NCBI GenBank assembly: GCA_002070605.1
Contig: MWDO01000013.1
Location: forward strand, 1-56,925
Direction: 5' to 3'
Origin: Spirochaetes bacterium ADurb.Bin133
Lineage (GTDB): Bacteria > Spirochaetota > GWE2-31-10 > MWDO01
DNA length: 56,925 nt
In this document: piece after piece, positions 35,830 through 44,807 of the stretch
How positions within the stretch are numbered: position 1 is the stretch's first letter
Layout: each line of letters opens with the position of its first letter
Notes under the pieces: generated by a model
Seen by the model: only the letters and a program-made list of their open reading frames with translations
Database searches by the model: none
What the model was told of the DNA's origin: nothing
Translations under genes and position numbers: made by a program

Positions 35830-37038
35830 ATGTTTAAGTTAAATAGCGGACGCGGCGCTTTGGTATTAATTACGTTGTTATCCGTCAATCTTGTCTCTCA
35901 GGAGCCGTTGCCGAATCTTAGAATCCAAAAAATTTTATATAAACAAGCGTCTTCTATGAAAGAAAAACTTGCGAGAATAAAAGATATTTACAAAGTGGCG
36001 ACGTCGGAATACGAGGATTTTGTATTATCGATTGCGTCGGAGGCGGCTCATTATTTCGTCAAAAACGACGAGGACGACGTTAAATATTACGACGATTGGG
36101 CGTTTTATACGGTTTTAACCGCCGCTAAGCTTCAACTAAAAAAATCCGCCCCATTTCTTGCGGAAATATATAAAAAATCAAAAAAACAGATATATAGAGG
36201 CGAAATACTCTATTCGATCGGCAAAACCGGCAATACGGACTATATTCAGTTTCTAAACAACGAACTGAGATATTTTAACAATCAGACAAAACTTGGGGAC
36301 GCCTCTGTTAGAGATTTTGATATGATCGTATCGGGAGCCGTAAGGGGATTGGGCGTTTTTGCCGATAAATCGAGTTTTAACGAGCTTTTTTATGCGACTT
36401 TTCCGTATAACGAAAAGATCAGAAACGAGGCGCTCGCCTCTATCGCTAATATAACCAAAGAGCCCTCCATTTTAGTGGGAGACTTGATAGATCAAGAGGA
36501 CGAACTGGAAATTATAGCGGCGGCTCTAAAATTTTCTTACGAGTCGGATTCGAGTAGAGAGAGTAAAATCATACCCTGCAAAAAAGCTCTATCTAAGATG
36601 ATTACCAAACTTCAGAAATATGAGAGTTCTAAGGAGCATTTTGTTCAAAAGATCAAAGACGAATGCGTGAGACAGCTTGGGGAGCTTAGAGCGACGGAAA
36701 AAGAGGTCGCTCGCATGATAGAGGTCAAATGGCTTGCCGATAAAAATCAGAGGTCGGACTATATTACGATCGAAGCGTTAGTTAAAATCGGCACTTACGA
36801 GGCGACTCAGATATTATCAAAAAGGCTGGCTTATTATAACAATATAGTCAAGGAGGGCGGAAAGACGGCTTTTAATAAGGAAGAGGGGGAGAAACTCATG
36901 CTGAGGATAATCGAAGGACTCGGATTCGTAGGCGACGATCTGGCTATCGAAGAGCTTGAGAAGATAAGAACCGGCGAAGAGTACTCTAGTACAATGAGAG
37001 ACGCCGCCGGCAAATCTATCATGAAACTGTTAAACTAA
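35830..37038 (+). CDS. Exported HEAT-repeat protein
   Basis: The 402-residue protein has an N-terminal signal segment (about 8-24, GALVLITLLSVNLVSQ) followed by helical repeats of HEAT type: KKSAPFLAEIYKKSKKQIYRGEILYSIGKTGNTDYIQFLNNEL, SGAVRGLGVFADKSSFNELF, VKIGTYEATQILSKRL and EGLGFVGDDLAIEELEKI. The last repeats are the clearest. No catalytic motif is seen. It is probably a periplasmic scaffold, similar in type but not obviously homologous in detail to the protein at 32777-34138. It is followed after 22 bp by an unknown membrane protein gene, likely in the same transcript. Confidence 0.72.
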   Translation: MFKLNSGRGALVLITLLSVNLVSQEPLPNLRIQKILYKQASSMKEKLARIKDIYKVATSEYEDFVLSIASEAAHYFVKNDEDDVKYYDDWAFYTVLTAAKLQLKKSAPFLAEIYKKSKKQIYRGEILYSIGKTGNTDYIQFLNNELRYFNNQTKLGDASVRDFDMIVSGAVRGLGVFADKSSFNELFYATFPYNEKIRNEALASIANITKEPSILVGDLIDQEDELEIIAAALKFSYESDSSRESKIIPCKKALSKMITKLQKYESSKEHFVQKIKDECVRQLGELRATEKEVARMIEVKWLADKNQRSDYITIEALVKIGTYEATQILSKRLAYYNNIVKEGGKTAFNKEEGEKLMLRIIEGLGFVGDDLAIEELEKIRTGEEYSSTMRDAAGKSIMKLLN

Positions 37039-37060
37039 AGCGGTCTATTCGGAGATAAAT

Positions 37061-37600
37061 ATGCTAAGTTCAAGTAATATCGGCGCGATTAAAAAAATAG
37101 TCAAAAAGGGGCTTGTAAAACGTTCTGACATTATTCCTATACTAAATAGAGAGGGGATAAATTTGGAGCGCGCCGACGAGATTGCCGAACTGGTTTTTAA
37201 TTATCACTCCGGTAAAACCAAAAATCCGGCGGCGGCTTTTTTTCAGAAAATATTAAGCTTGCTGAATCTAATATGCGCCTTTTTGGTTTCGATTGGCGCC
37301 GGAGTTTTATCCGCCGAAGCGTCCGCCGCTAAAATAATGTCAAATTCTATACTGGATGGAAAACTGACGGGGTATCTTGATCATTTTCTCTTCTGGACCG
37401 GTCTTAAAACGGTCAATCTGGCGTGGACGGATATGCTTCAGGCGGTTTTGGATCTCGTCAAAAATTCGTATAATATTGTGATAGCTCTATTTTTGGGATT
37501 TATAATCGGCTTTCTAATCTGGACGCTCCTTGTCAAACTTATCGGGCGTTTGTTAAAGAATATCTACCTAAACGGCAAAATTAAAAAGATGTTTAAATAA
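37061..37600 (+). CDS. Unknown protein with two membrane segments
   Basis: I do not recognise this 179-residue protein. It has a soluble helical N-terminus (about 1-60, with KKGLVKRSDIIPILNREGINLERADEIAELVFNY). A hydrophobic segment follows (about 64-85), then a polar region of about 50 residues, and a second strong membrane helix (about 137-160, IVIALFLGFIIGFLIWTLLVKLI) with a short basic tail. GGAGAT precedes the ATG. It is the last gene before a strong terminator and is likely co-transcribed with the HEAT gene upstream, which suggests a partner in the same envelope process. Confidence 0.7.
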   Translation: MLSSSNIGAIKKIVKKGLVKRSDIIPILNREGINLERADEIAELVFNYHSGKTKNPAAAFFQKILSLLNLICAFLVSIGAGVLSAEASAAKIMSNSILDGKLTGYLDHFLFWTGLKTVNLAWTDMLQAVLDLVKNSYNIVIALFLGFIIGFLIWTLLVKLIGRLLKNIYLNGKIKKMFK

Positions 37601-37601
37601 T

Positions 37602-37633
37602 AAAAAAGTCCGAATTAAAATTCGGACTTTTTT
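37602..37633. terminator. Bidirectional intrinsic terminator
   Basis: AAAAAAGTCCGAATT pairs completely with AATTCGGACTTTTTT around two bases. A-runs and T-runs flank the GC part, so it can work on both strands. It closes the HEAT/membrane-protein transcript. Confidence 0.88.
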
Positions 37634-37640
37634 ATTATTT

Positions 37641-37718
37641 GACGCATATGTGTCAAATTTAAAGAATCTGTCTCAACCCGCTACATATGTGTCAAATTTA
37701 TTTTGACACATATGTAGC
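37641..37718. repeat. CATATG cores forming a 17-bp inverted pair
   Basis: The palindromic core GACGCATATGTGTC is at 37641-37654. Then GCTACATATGTGTCAAA (37680-37696) is followed after 5 nt by its exact reverse complement (37702-37718), giving a 17-bp hairpin. It lies between two terminators of convergent transcription units. Nothing else is seen up to 37755. Confidence 0.85.
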
Positions 37719-37755
37719 TTTGATTTTAACGCGCATGGGACATGACGCAAAGGGC

Positions 37756-37790
37756 AAAAAAAGGAGCCGTTTAAAACGACTCCTTTTTTT
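37756..37790 (-). terminator. Terminator of the LamG lipoprotein unit
   Basis: AAAAAAAGGAG-C-CGTT and AACG-A-CTCCTTTTTTT form a stem with one internal mismatch. It is followed on the minus strand by T-rich sequence and lies 12 bp after the stop codon of the LamG gene. Confidence 0.8.
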
Positions 37791-37801
37791 GCGTTTATTT
37801 A

Positions 37802-40800
37802 TTACGGCGTAGGCTTCTCTTCATCGTATATGCTAAATATCTCGTCTGCGGATAGCGCGTAGTTGTAAAGCCGGACTTCGTCGATACATCCGTCGAAGAA
37901 GTTGTTATCAATGGTAGTATTAGCTCCTACGCACAATACGTCTGTCATTATATTATATTCTCCGTCTTTAGAATTAACAAACGATCCATTTCTATAAATT
38001 TTAACGCGCTTGGCTCCGCTGTCGGAGCCGTAAGAAATCGCCCAATGACTCCAGCCGGAATCTATTACGATGGGCGTAACAAAATTATGGGAATCTCCGT
38101 GACCGTAGAATCCGATTTTATTAGTATCTTTTTGGACGTATAACCCAAATGCCGATCCATCAGGTATCGAAGTACCATCATGTCCCAAAGAGCATATAAT
38201 TTGATCGGAGGCGGGCGGGGAAGGACTCCCTTTTACCCAGAGCGATAAGGTCTTGTCTAGACTTCCGCCCATATTTATAGAGTTATTGCTTTCTCCCGAT
38301 CTAAACGCGTCTCCGTTTGCCGCTGTAAAAGAGTAGGCTCTATTTGGGTTTCCATATCTGTCCGTCGTCAAATCCGGATAATTTCCGTTTGAGTTATAAC
38401 CATCGCGATTCGGTACGCCCGGATAACCGCTACAATCTGACATATCGCCGTCTAACTTGTAGTAAATCGAAATAGACCTGGGCGTAAAACCGTAGTAGGA
38501 AATATGATAAGGTTTTATATCGGCTCCTTCGGCGTCTTTAAAACCGCTGATAGAATTAATACTGGAATCAATTTCATATCTCATTCCGACAAAATCGGTA
38601 GAAGGATCGATAATAACCGTGTCGTTAGTAACGTCCGTCGTCGTAAAACTCATCGCGCAATTGACGCCGTTTGTATAAGTAAAATTCGGCGATTTAAAAG
38701 TCATTGTTCCGCAAGTCGTTCCGTCCAGAGAGCCGCCAAACCGTATTACGATATTGGCGTCGGGGCTTACGTCGGACGCCCCATTAGTCGGCAATAAGAT
38801 GCTTGCAACTTCAACTTTTGTTTTTTCCGTAATGTAAATAGATCTTATTTCGGCTGCCGTTAGAGCGTAGTTGTAGATATGAACGTCGTCTATCTTCCCT
38901 TTAAAATATTTGAACTCTCCGTTATAATATCTTCCAATGTTGATACCGTTTGTTCCCGTCTGTCTCGTTCCGGTAAACGAGCCGCTACCGGTCTCTGTTC
39001 CGTTTATATAGAGCGCGCCGTTAGCGCCGTTCATAGAAACGGCGACGTGATACCAATTGCCGGCTATAAGGTCCGACGCAGGATCGTTATTTCCGTTGAG
39101 CGTTATCCCTTTGTCCGAGCCGTCTCCCATAAAGAAGTTTAAATTGCCGTTTGTATCAATTTGGAGATTAAACTGGCTATCGGCGTCGCTCGTATTGTAT
39201 TTTGAGATAATAGGTCTTGACGCCTCCGCATCTGTATAGTTTATCCATGCCGATAGCGTGAAGTCGCCGTCCAATTTGGTTATGTTAGTATCGAGGTAAT
39301 AATTGCCGCCGTCGTTGAAATTTACGGCGCTACCGCTTTCGCTATCCTTGCCGGCAACGAAAACGGGAGAATTTCCCCCTGTAGCGGTATAATAATGATG
39401 CGCTTGATAAACAGAACTATAGCTCTCGTTAAATAAAAAGTGAGCCACTTTGCCTCTAACCTTAAAATTATACTCCGAGTTTTCGTATTCAGTCATTGTA
39501 GAGCCGCCGACGTCTTTAAATCCGGTTACGGTTATACCCGAGTATGTATCCGCAGGTAAATAATTACCGGATGGAGTGAAAGTTACCGTGTCGTTATTTT
39601 TATAAGTTTTAGAAAGTGAATAAGAACCGCCAAAATAATCTATAGGAGGATTTGCAAATAATATTTTTGCCTCGCTATATTGATCCATCGTCGCGTCAAA
39701 AATTATTTTTATATCCGCCGTCGGCTCGACAATAGCGCCTACCGCGGGGGAGCTAATTGCCGATACTCCAAAAGGAAGCGGTTTTTCTGAATTATAAACG
39801 CTAGCTACCTCCGTTTCGCTTAGAGCGTAGTTGTATATCCGTATGTCGTCGAGTTTGCCGTTCCAATAGTAATAATCCGAAGAAACTCTGTAATAACCGA
39901 AGTACAAAGGAGTCGTCGTATTCTGCCTGGTTCCGCTAAACGAGCCGGATCCCGATGGAGCGCCGTCTATATACATATTGCCCGTCGTTCCGTCGAAAGT
40001 TATAACGACGTTATGCCATTTATCGTTTGACAAATCGCCGTTCTCGCCGTTGTTTCCGTTTATATCTAATCCCAAATCTGCTCCGTTCCCCATAAAGAAT
40101 TTCAGGTTGCCCGACATCTCTTTTTTTAGACACATCTCGGCGCGTTTATCTTCGGCGCTGAAATCGTCTAGAAATTTTGAAAATATTGTCCGATCCATCG
40201 AATCTACCGAGCTATAAACCCAAACGGATATTGTGAAACTCGACGGTACGCTGGTAATATTTGTATTCATATAATAGCAACTACTTCCCATACTTATAGA
40301 ATAAGCCGAATTTTGACAACCGCGTCTATCGAACGTTAGTTCTGGCGGGTTTGCCCCTGAATAAATAGTTGTAAGGGTCATGTTGTTTCCCTTTCCGCTC
40401 ATGTCGTCCGCGGTCCCGTCGAAGGGGTAGTACGCTATCATTCCATTTACGCTAAAATTATAACCCGACTCGCTATAAGAGATCATCGTATTGCCCGAAA
40501 TGTCTTTAAATCCGCTTACCGCTATAGCGTTATATACCCCGCCCGGGAAATCGGCGTTCGGATTAATAGTTAGAGTAGTTCCCGATATGCTCATCGAGCA
40601 ATTTGTACCGTCCTGAAAGGCGACGCCGGAAAAAATAACCGTTCCAAAAACCGACGGACTCATTTCGCTATCAAAACTAATAACGATATTGGTATTTGCC
40701 GGAACTCCCGTCAGACCAGACGATGGAGTTATAGCGGTTATAGTAGGCAATGCAAATACGCCATGCGCTTCATTACTATACGCCGAACTTCCAAAAGCGT

Positions 40801-41743
40801 TTAGCGCTTTTACTCTATAGTAGTATGTCGCGTCGGCGCTTATATCGCTATCGATATAATTCATCGTATTTGCCGGGAGCGTACCGCCGATAGCGGTAAA
40901 TTCCCCGCCGCTTGTCTTTCTTTCTATTACAAAGCCCTCTTCGACGTTCGATTTATCAACCCAACTTATATTTAACGAAGCTAATCCTTCGACTACGGAT
41001 AATCCGCTCGGAGCGGCGGGCGGTCGGCTAAAACTTGACGTCGATAAAGTTATCGACGCGGACGTCGTTAAATAATCGTACACGTGTACGGATTGAAAAA
41101 CCGTCGCAATAGTCTGATTATTACGTTTGAATTTAAAAACGTAAGTATAAAAACCGGATTTGGCGTTGCTGTCAAGGTAATTTACGCTGTTTCCGGTAAA
41201 AGAGAGATCGGACGTAACGTCCGCCGTTTGATCGATCGAGTTTTTCTTAAATTCTATACTATCGACCGATACGTCGCTTGGCCAGGTTATGGTTATATTA
41301 ACGGTTCCGGTCGCATCTTGAAGGTATCGAACGTCGATTGTCGCGTCGGTAGTTGTTCCTTCGACGATATTAACCGAAACGGAGCCTTTTGCTATCGCGT
41401 TGTTTGCAGAGTCCTTACCTAAAGCGGTTATCGTCCATTCTCCTACGGTTAAATCGCTAATCGATACCGTATCTCCGGTCAAATCGTTTAACGATATTGA
41501 AGATCCGGAAGGTCCGTCTCCGGTAACGTCAAAATGATGGATGCTGATAAAAGAGGGCAATAACGTTCTATAATCTTTTTTCGTAATGCTTAAAGAGACG
41601 TCGCCCGTTTTCTTAGCGATCGTAGCGCCGGTATTTCCCGACGAGTTTTGAGGAGAAAAAATATTGTTACAACCGATAAGAAACAGTATAGAAGATATAA
41701 TAACGATTATCGATAAAAAAATAATATTTGATCTGTTTTTCAT
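37802..41743 (-). CDS. Large lipoprotein with fibronectin III, Ig-like and three LamG modules
   Basis: The 1313-residue protein begins with a lipoprotein signal (about 1-25, ILFLIGCNN). The N-terminal beta-rich part (about 40-240) is of unknown type. A fibronectin III domain follows (about 245-330, PPAAPSGLSVVEGLASLNISW, YYYRVKALNAFGSSAYSNEA). Then three cassettes alternate a Big_5/SwmB-like Ig module (ITPSSGLTGVPANTNIVISFDSEM and relatives) with a LamG/concanavalin-like module (FTISVWVYSS..., LDDIRIYNYALSETEV). Each LamG module ends in (D/E)(V/I)(R/H)(I/L)YNYAL. This is an adhesin-type surface protein that may bind glycans or matrix. The frame extends 93 bp further upstream, but GGAGG marks the ATG at 41743. 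It is co-transcribed with the Thr-rich lipoprotein 10 bp upstream, whose stop overlaps this ribosome-binding site. Confidence 0.85.
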   Translation of the reverse strand: MKNRSNIIFLSIIVIISSILFLIGCNNIFSPQNSSGNTGATIAKKTGDVSLSITKKDYRTLLPSFISIHHFDVTGDGPSGSSISLNDLTGDTVSISDLTVGEWTITALGKDSANNAIAKGSVSVNIVEGTTTDATIDVRYLQDATGTVNITITWPSDVSVDSIEFKKNSIDQTADVTSDLSFTGNSVNYLDSNAKSGFYTYVFKFKRNNQTIATVFQSVHVYDYLTTSASITLSTSSFSRPPAAPSGLSVVEGLASLNISWVDKSNVEEGFVIERKTSGGEFTAIGGTLPANTMNYIDSDISADATYYYRVKALNAFGSSAYSNEAHGVFALPTITAITPSSGLTGVPANTNIVISFDSEMSPSVFGTVIFSGVAFQDGTNCSMSISGTTLTINPNADFPGGVYNAIAVSGFKDISGNTMISYSESGYNFSVNGMIAYYPFDGTADDMSGKGNNMTLTTIYSGANPPELTFDRRGCQNSAYSISMGSSCYYMNTNITSVPSSFTISVWVYSSVDSMDRTIFSKFLDDFSAEDKRAEMCLKKEMSGNLKFFMGNGADLGLDINGNNGENGDLSNDKWHNVVITFDGTTGNMYIDGAPSGSGSFSGTRQNTTTPLYFGYYRVSSDYYYWNGKLDDIRIYNYALSETEVASVYNSEKPLPFGVSAISSPAVGAIVEPTADIKIIFDATMDQYSEAKILFANPPIDYFGGSYSLSKTYKNNDTVTFTPSGNYLPADTYSGITVTGFKDVGGSTMTEYENSEYNFKVRGKVAHFLFNESYSSVYQAHHYYTATGGNSPVFVAGKDSESGSAVNFNDGGNYYLDTNITKLDGDFTLSAWINYTDAEASRPIISKYNTSDADSQFNLQIDTNGNLNFFMGDGSDKGITLNGNNDPASDLIAGNWYHVAVSMNGANGALYINGTETGSGSFTGTRQTGTNGINIGRYYNGEFKYFKGKIDDVHIYNYALTAAEIRSIYITEKTKVEVASILLPTNGASDVSPDANIVIRFGGSLDGTTCGTMTFKSPNFTYTNGVNCAMSFTTTDVTNDTVIIDPSTDFVGMRYEIDSSINSISGFKDAEGADIKPYHISYYGFTPRSISIYYKLDGDMSDCSGYPGVPNRDGYNSNGNYPDLTTDRYGNPNRAYSFTAANGDAFRSGESNNSINMGGSLDKTLSLWVKGSPSPPASDQIICSLGHDGTSIPDGSAFGLYVQKDTNKIGFYGHGDSHNFVTPIVIDSGWSHWAISYGSDSGAKRVKIYRNGSFVNSKDGEYNIMTDVLCVGANTTIDNNFFDGCIDEVRLYNYALSADEIFSIYDEEKPTP

Positions 41744-41753
41744 TTTTGCCTCC

Positions 41754-43592
41754 TTAGTTATGAACGTCAAATTCAATAAACGCCGAGTACGGAATACTAT
41801 CTTTATAAGCCTTAACCGACAAGGTATAGCGCCCATACGAAAGAGTTGCGCTTGTTATAGTTATATTATTGTTCTGCTCTCCTGAGATAAAATCTCCGTT
41901 CAAATACCACTCCCAGCTTTCAGCTTCGTCCAGAGTAGCGGTTATCGTTACGGATTCCGATAAAGTTTTATTTAACATATTATCGAAAGCTCCAAAATCA
42001 ATCGTCGCGTCGGTCGGCGTTATAAGATTAATGTAAACGTTGGCGCTACCGACAATCGTCGTTGTTGTAGTAGTCGACGACGTAGTAGTAGTCGGTTCTA
42101 CCGTAGTCGTCGTTGTAGTCGTTGTAGTAGTAGTCGGCTCGACGGTAGTCGACGTAGTTGAATTTGACACATATGTCGACGTTGTAGTAGTTGGCGCGAC
42201 GGTTGTAGTAGTAGTTGGCGCGACGGTAGTCATTGTGGTCGTAGTAGAATTTGACACATATGTTGTCGACGTAGTCGTCGTCGGATTTGACACATATGTT
42301 GTAGTAGTAGTCGTTAATACTAAGGGCATTACCGAAGTTCTAAAAACTTTATCGACGGAAGCCGTTTCACACGATATCTTTGCCGTAAGCGAAATATAAC
42401 TAATGAAAGAGGCAGTTTGACTATGCTTTACCGCGCCCGAGTTTGATAAAACCGATTCGTTACTCGAAGTCCAGTCGATTGTAAAATTTTTTTCCATAAA
42501 GCTAAACGAAGTCGGATAAGTAACGGAGTTAACGTTTGCCGGAATAACTATTTGGTCGTAGTCGTCCATATAAATAACCGGGAATTTATTTGCGCCTAAT
42601 ATTGATTTTGGGAATTTAGCTAAAGCAAAATTTAACAGGCGCTCGGCGCTAAAGCTTTCGGCAGTCGCCTTTTCGACCGTTTTTCCGCCGACGCTTTCAG
42701 GGTTAATTGTAATAAGTTCTGTTTTAAGCGCCGAAATCTTATTACTAACTGTTCCGGTAATCTTTATATCTACGGTCGTATCGGCGATCGATACCACGTC
42801 GGTTACGGTCGCGGTATCTGCAATAATAATGTTGGGAATTTCGCCGGCGGCTTGATTGTTAAGAATAACGTTCAATCCCGACGTTTTTCCGCTCAACTCC
42901 ATCTTTGTAGCCGCAGGTAGTTTTAAAACATTGATATTATCAGATACAATATTGATATTCATTTGACTTCCCAAGTCGCCCGAAATAATATTCAGATTAA
43001 CGTTGTCGATAATAGGTTCGCTTATCTCAGTATTATCTAACTGTATCAAATTGCAGGCATTTGTGATTAGCGCGCTTTTGATTTCAATAGTGGAATTCAT
43101 TTTAACGCTAACGTTTTTCTTATTAACGTTCATATTTCCCGTTACTTTGGATTCTCCCGATATTTCAACGCTGTTTGAGCCTCCGCCGTTTATGGTGAGA
43201 TTGGTCAGAAAGCAGTTCTGTATTTTACAATCGCCGTCGCCGACGTTCTCCGTAACTTCGACGTTCGTCGCGGACAAAGAGCTTATCTTAGAACCCGTCT
43301 TATTGATTTTTAGATCGTTTATCGTTACTCCGCTCTCGCCCGATATTGCGACGGCGTTATTTACAAGATACGACCCGTCGTAGTCGCCGCTTTTTAGATT
43401 AATGTTTTTTATATTCTTATCGAGAAGGACGGCCGATAAGCCCATACTGCTCGAGACCGAAGCGGTATCTCCGGTTACCGAGTATCCGGGATCGTCTGTA
43501 TCTCCGCCGGAAGAAGGGTCGGAAGATAGTATACATCCGGCAAAAATAATAAAAAACGCCATTGCGGAAATTATAAACCTATTGAGTTTCAT
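41754..43592 (-). CDS. Lipoprotein with beta-rich body and Thr-rich linker carrying repeat-derived TYVSN
   Basis: The 612-residue protein starts with a lipoprotein signal (FIIFAGC). Residues about 45-330 are strand-rich with Asn/Ile/Ser patterns like a right-handed beta-helix. A region at about 335-430 contains IDWTSSNESVLSNSGAV, an Ig-like (Big_2-type) pattern. Residues about 430-525 are a Thr/Val/Pro-rich low-complexity linker, probably extracellular and flexible. A final beta domain ends with GRYTLSVKAY. The linker contains TYVSN three times (from 432, 444, 473), each encoded by the intergenic repeat core. It is first in a two-gene unit with the LamG lipoprotein; GGAGG precedes the ATG. 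No enzymatic motif is seen. Probably a surface or adhesin-like protein. Confidence 0.8.
   Translation of the reverse strand: MKLNRFIISAMAFFIIFAGCILSSDPSSGGDTDDPGYSVTGDTASVSSSMGLSAVLLDKNIKNINLKSGDYDGSYLVNNAVAISGESGVTINDLKINKTGSKISSLSATNVEVTENVGDGDCKIQNCFLTNLTINGGGSNSVEISGESKVTGNMNVNKKNVSVKMNSTIEIKSALITNACNLIQLDNTEISEPIIDNVNLNIISGDLGSQMNINIVSDNINVLKLPAATKMELSGKTSGLNVILNNQAAGEIPNIIIADTATVTDVVSIADTTVDIKITGTVSNKISALKTELITINPESVGGKTVEKATAESFSAERLLNFALAKFPKSILGANKFPVIYMDDYDQIVIPANVNSVTYPTSFSFMEKNFTIDWTSSNESVLSNSGAVKHSQTASFISYISLTAKISCETASVDKVFRTSVMPLVLTTTTTTYVSNPTTTTSTTYVSNSTTTTMTTVAPTTTTTVAPTTTTSTYVSNSTTSTTVEPTTTTTTTTTTTVEPTTTTSSTTTTTTIVGSANVYINLITPTDATIDFGAFDNMLNKTLSESVTITATLDEAESWEWYLNGDFISGEQNNNITITSATLSYGRYTLSVKAYKDSIPYSAFIEFDVHN
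42161..42299 (-). repeat. Three in-frame CATATG-core copies inside a coding region
   Basis: ATTTGACACATATGT occurs at 42162-42176, 42249-42263 and 42285-42299, the same 15 bases as in intergenic copies. All are in the same frame and orientation (ACA TAT GTG TCA AAT, TYVSN) within ACN-rich sequence. Confidence 0.85.
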
Positions 43593-43634
43593 TGCGAACC
43601 TCCGTATATAAAAAATAAATATTAAATATGTATA

Positions 43635-43663
43635 ATTATAGTTTTTTTATAACAAAAAATCAA
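43635..43663 (-). promoter_or_regulatory. Candidate promoter of the two-lipoprotein unit
   Basis: On the minus strand TTGATT (43658-43663) is 17 bp from consensus TATAAT (43635-43640). The leader would be about 36 nt and includes GGAGG. The rest of the gap to 43851 shows no further feature. Confidence 0.6.
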
Positions 43664-43851
43664 CAATAAATAGTTTTTTGCTAAAAAATAATATTTATTT
43701 CTTATTTTTACTGATTTTTAAGGTATAAGGCGTTTTGAAAAGATTTTAAGCGTCGCAAAGATTATAACGGCGCCCCTTTTGGCTCGACAATCCCCAAACA
43801 ATCTGCCGTCCAAAGATCGTCGAGTTAAATCAGAGTAAAAAACTAAAAAAA

Positions 43852-44418
43852 TCAATCTTCAAGTTTAGATATAGCTTCTCTAAATTCTTCTATATTGAAG
43901 GGCTTTTTTAAGAAAGCCGTAGCTCCAGCTTTTAACGACGGATCTTTTTTATCTATATCCGCGCTTATAGCAAGTATTTTCATACCTTTATACTGCTCGT
44001 TGGCTCTGATATTTTTAATTACTTCAAGACCGTCGACGTCCGGCATTAATATATCTACTACAATCACTTCGGGAGCTCTTTTTCCGATAAACATAAGAGC
44101 GTCCGTTCCCGAATAAAAGCTCTTTAGCTCAAATCCATCTATGTTTTTAAATATGCTTACAAAAAATTTGTGAATGTCCTCTTCGTCGTCTATAAGTACG
44201 ATCATCTTTTTTTGCAACAACTCTTGAGGAATATCGTAATTGTGAGATTTCAAAAATCTAATCAACTCCTTATACGGGATTTTTCTATGACCGCCGGGAG
44301 TTACAATCGCATTTATCTCGTTATCGTCGACCCAATTAATTACCGAACCGACCGCTACGTGCAGTATTTTTGCTATCTCCGAAGTCGTATAAAACTCTTT
44401 TCGTTTAATATTTGCCAT
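43852..44418 (-). CDS. Regulator with excisionase/MerR-type HTH and C-terminal receiver domain
   Basis: The 188-residue protein has an N-terminal helix-turn-helix of the excisionase/MerR type (about 8-58: FYTTSEIAKILHVAVGSVINWV, TPGGHRKIPYKELIRFL). A receiver domain (about 70-187) follows, with acidic D78/E79/E80, phosphoacceptor D122 in VIVVDILMPD and the lysine in FLKKPF. The order (HTH before receiver) is the reverse of most response regulators. No histidine kinase is adjacent; the closest signalling neighbour is the divergent MCP across a repeat element. GAAGG precedes the ATG. DNA binding and phosphorylation are inferred from motifs; targets are unknown. Confidence 0.87.
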   Translation of the reverse strand: MANIKRKEFYTTSEIAKILHVAVGSVINWVDDNEINAIVTPGGHRKIPYKELIRFLKSHNYDIPQELLQKKMIVLIDDEEDIHKFFVSIFKNIDGFELKSFYSGTDALMFIGKRAPEVIVVDILMPDVDGLEVIKNIRANEQYKGMKILAISADIDKKDPSLKAGATAFLKKPFNIEEFREAISKLED

Positions 44419-44572
44419 GGTTTACCTTCAAAATTTATATTAATTACATAATTTTATTTATGTTATTTATATAATTTTAAATTAAATAATCAACATTTTT
44501 TTGCGTTTTTTTGATTATTTACAATTAATACAATAAAAAAAATTATAAACAAAAAAGTAGATTATTAGGCGC

Positions 44573-44686
44573 CCGTCGGTTTTTTGGGGTGGGAAATAAA
44601 ATGACACATATGGAGCTATACGCGCCGCGGCGCTTCCCGACGAATAAATTCGACGCATATGCGTTGAATTTCCAAAAAACTGACGG
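44573..44686. mobile_element. 114-bp element with inverted ends and two CATATG cores
   Basis: The left end CCGTCGGTTTTTTGGGG (44573-44589) and the right end CCAAAAAACTGACGG (44672-44686, reverse complement CCGTCAGTTTTTTGG) are inverted copies. Inside are GACACATATG (44603), a GC-rich block CGCGCCGCGGCGCTTCCCGA and GACGCATATGCG (44652). It lies in the divergent 389-bp gap between the HTH-receiver gene and the second MCP gene; the rest of the gap is A/T-rich. Confidence 0.8.
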
Positions 44687-44807
44687 ATTACATAACAAGT
44701 AGAAAGTTTAATTGCGAAAATAAAATATTAATGATATTAAGAAAATAAGAATTTTATTCGATAATTTAATTATATCTTTTTTCAGATAGCTGCATGAAGG
44801 AAAAAAT

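Noticed and set aside
42040-42399. Plus-strand frame rich in valine
   Set aside because: It is the antisense of the Thr-rich linker of the lipoprotein on the minus strand and has no start context.
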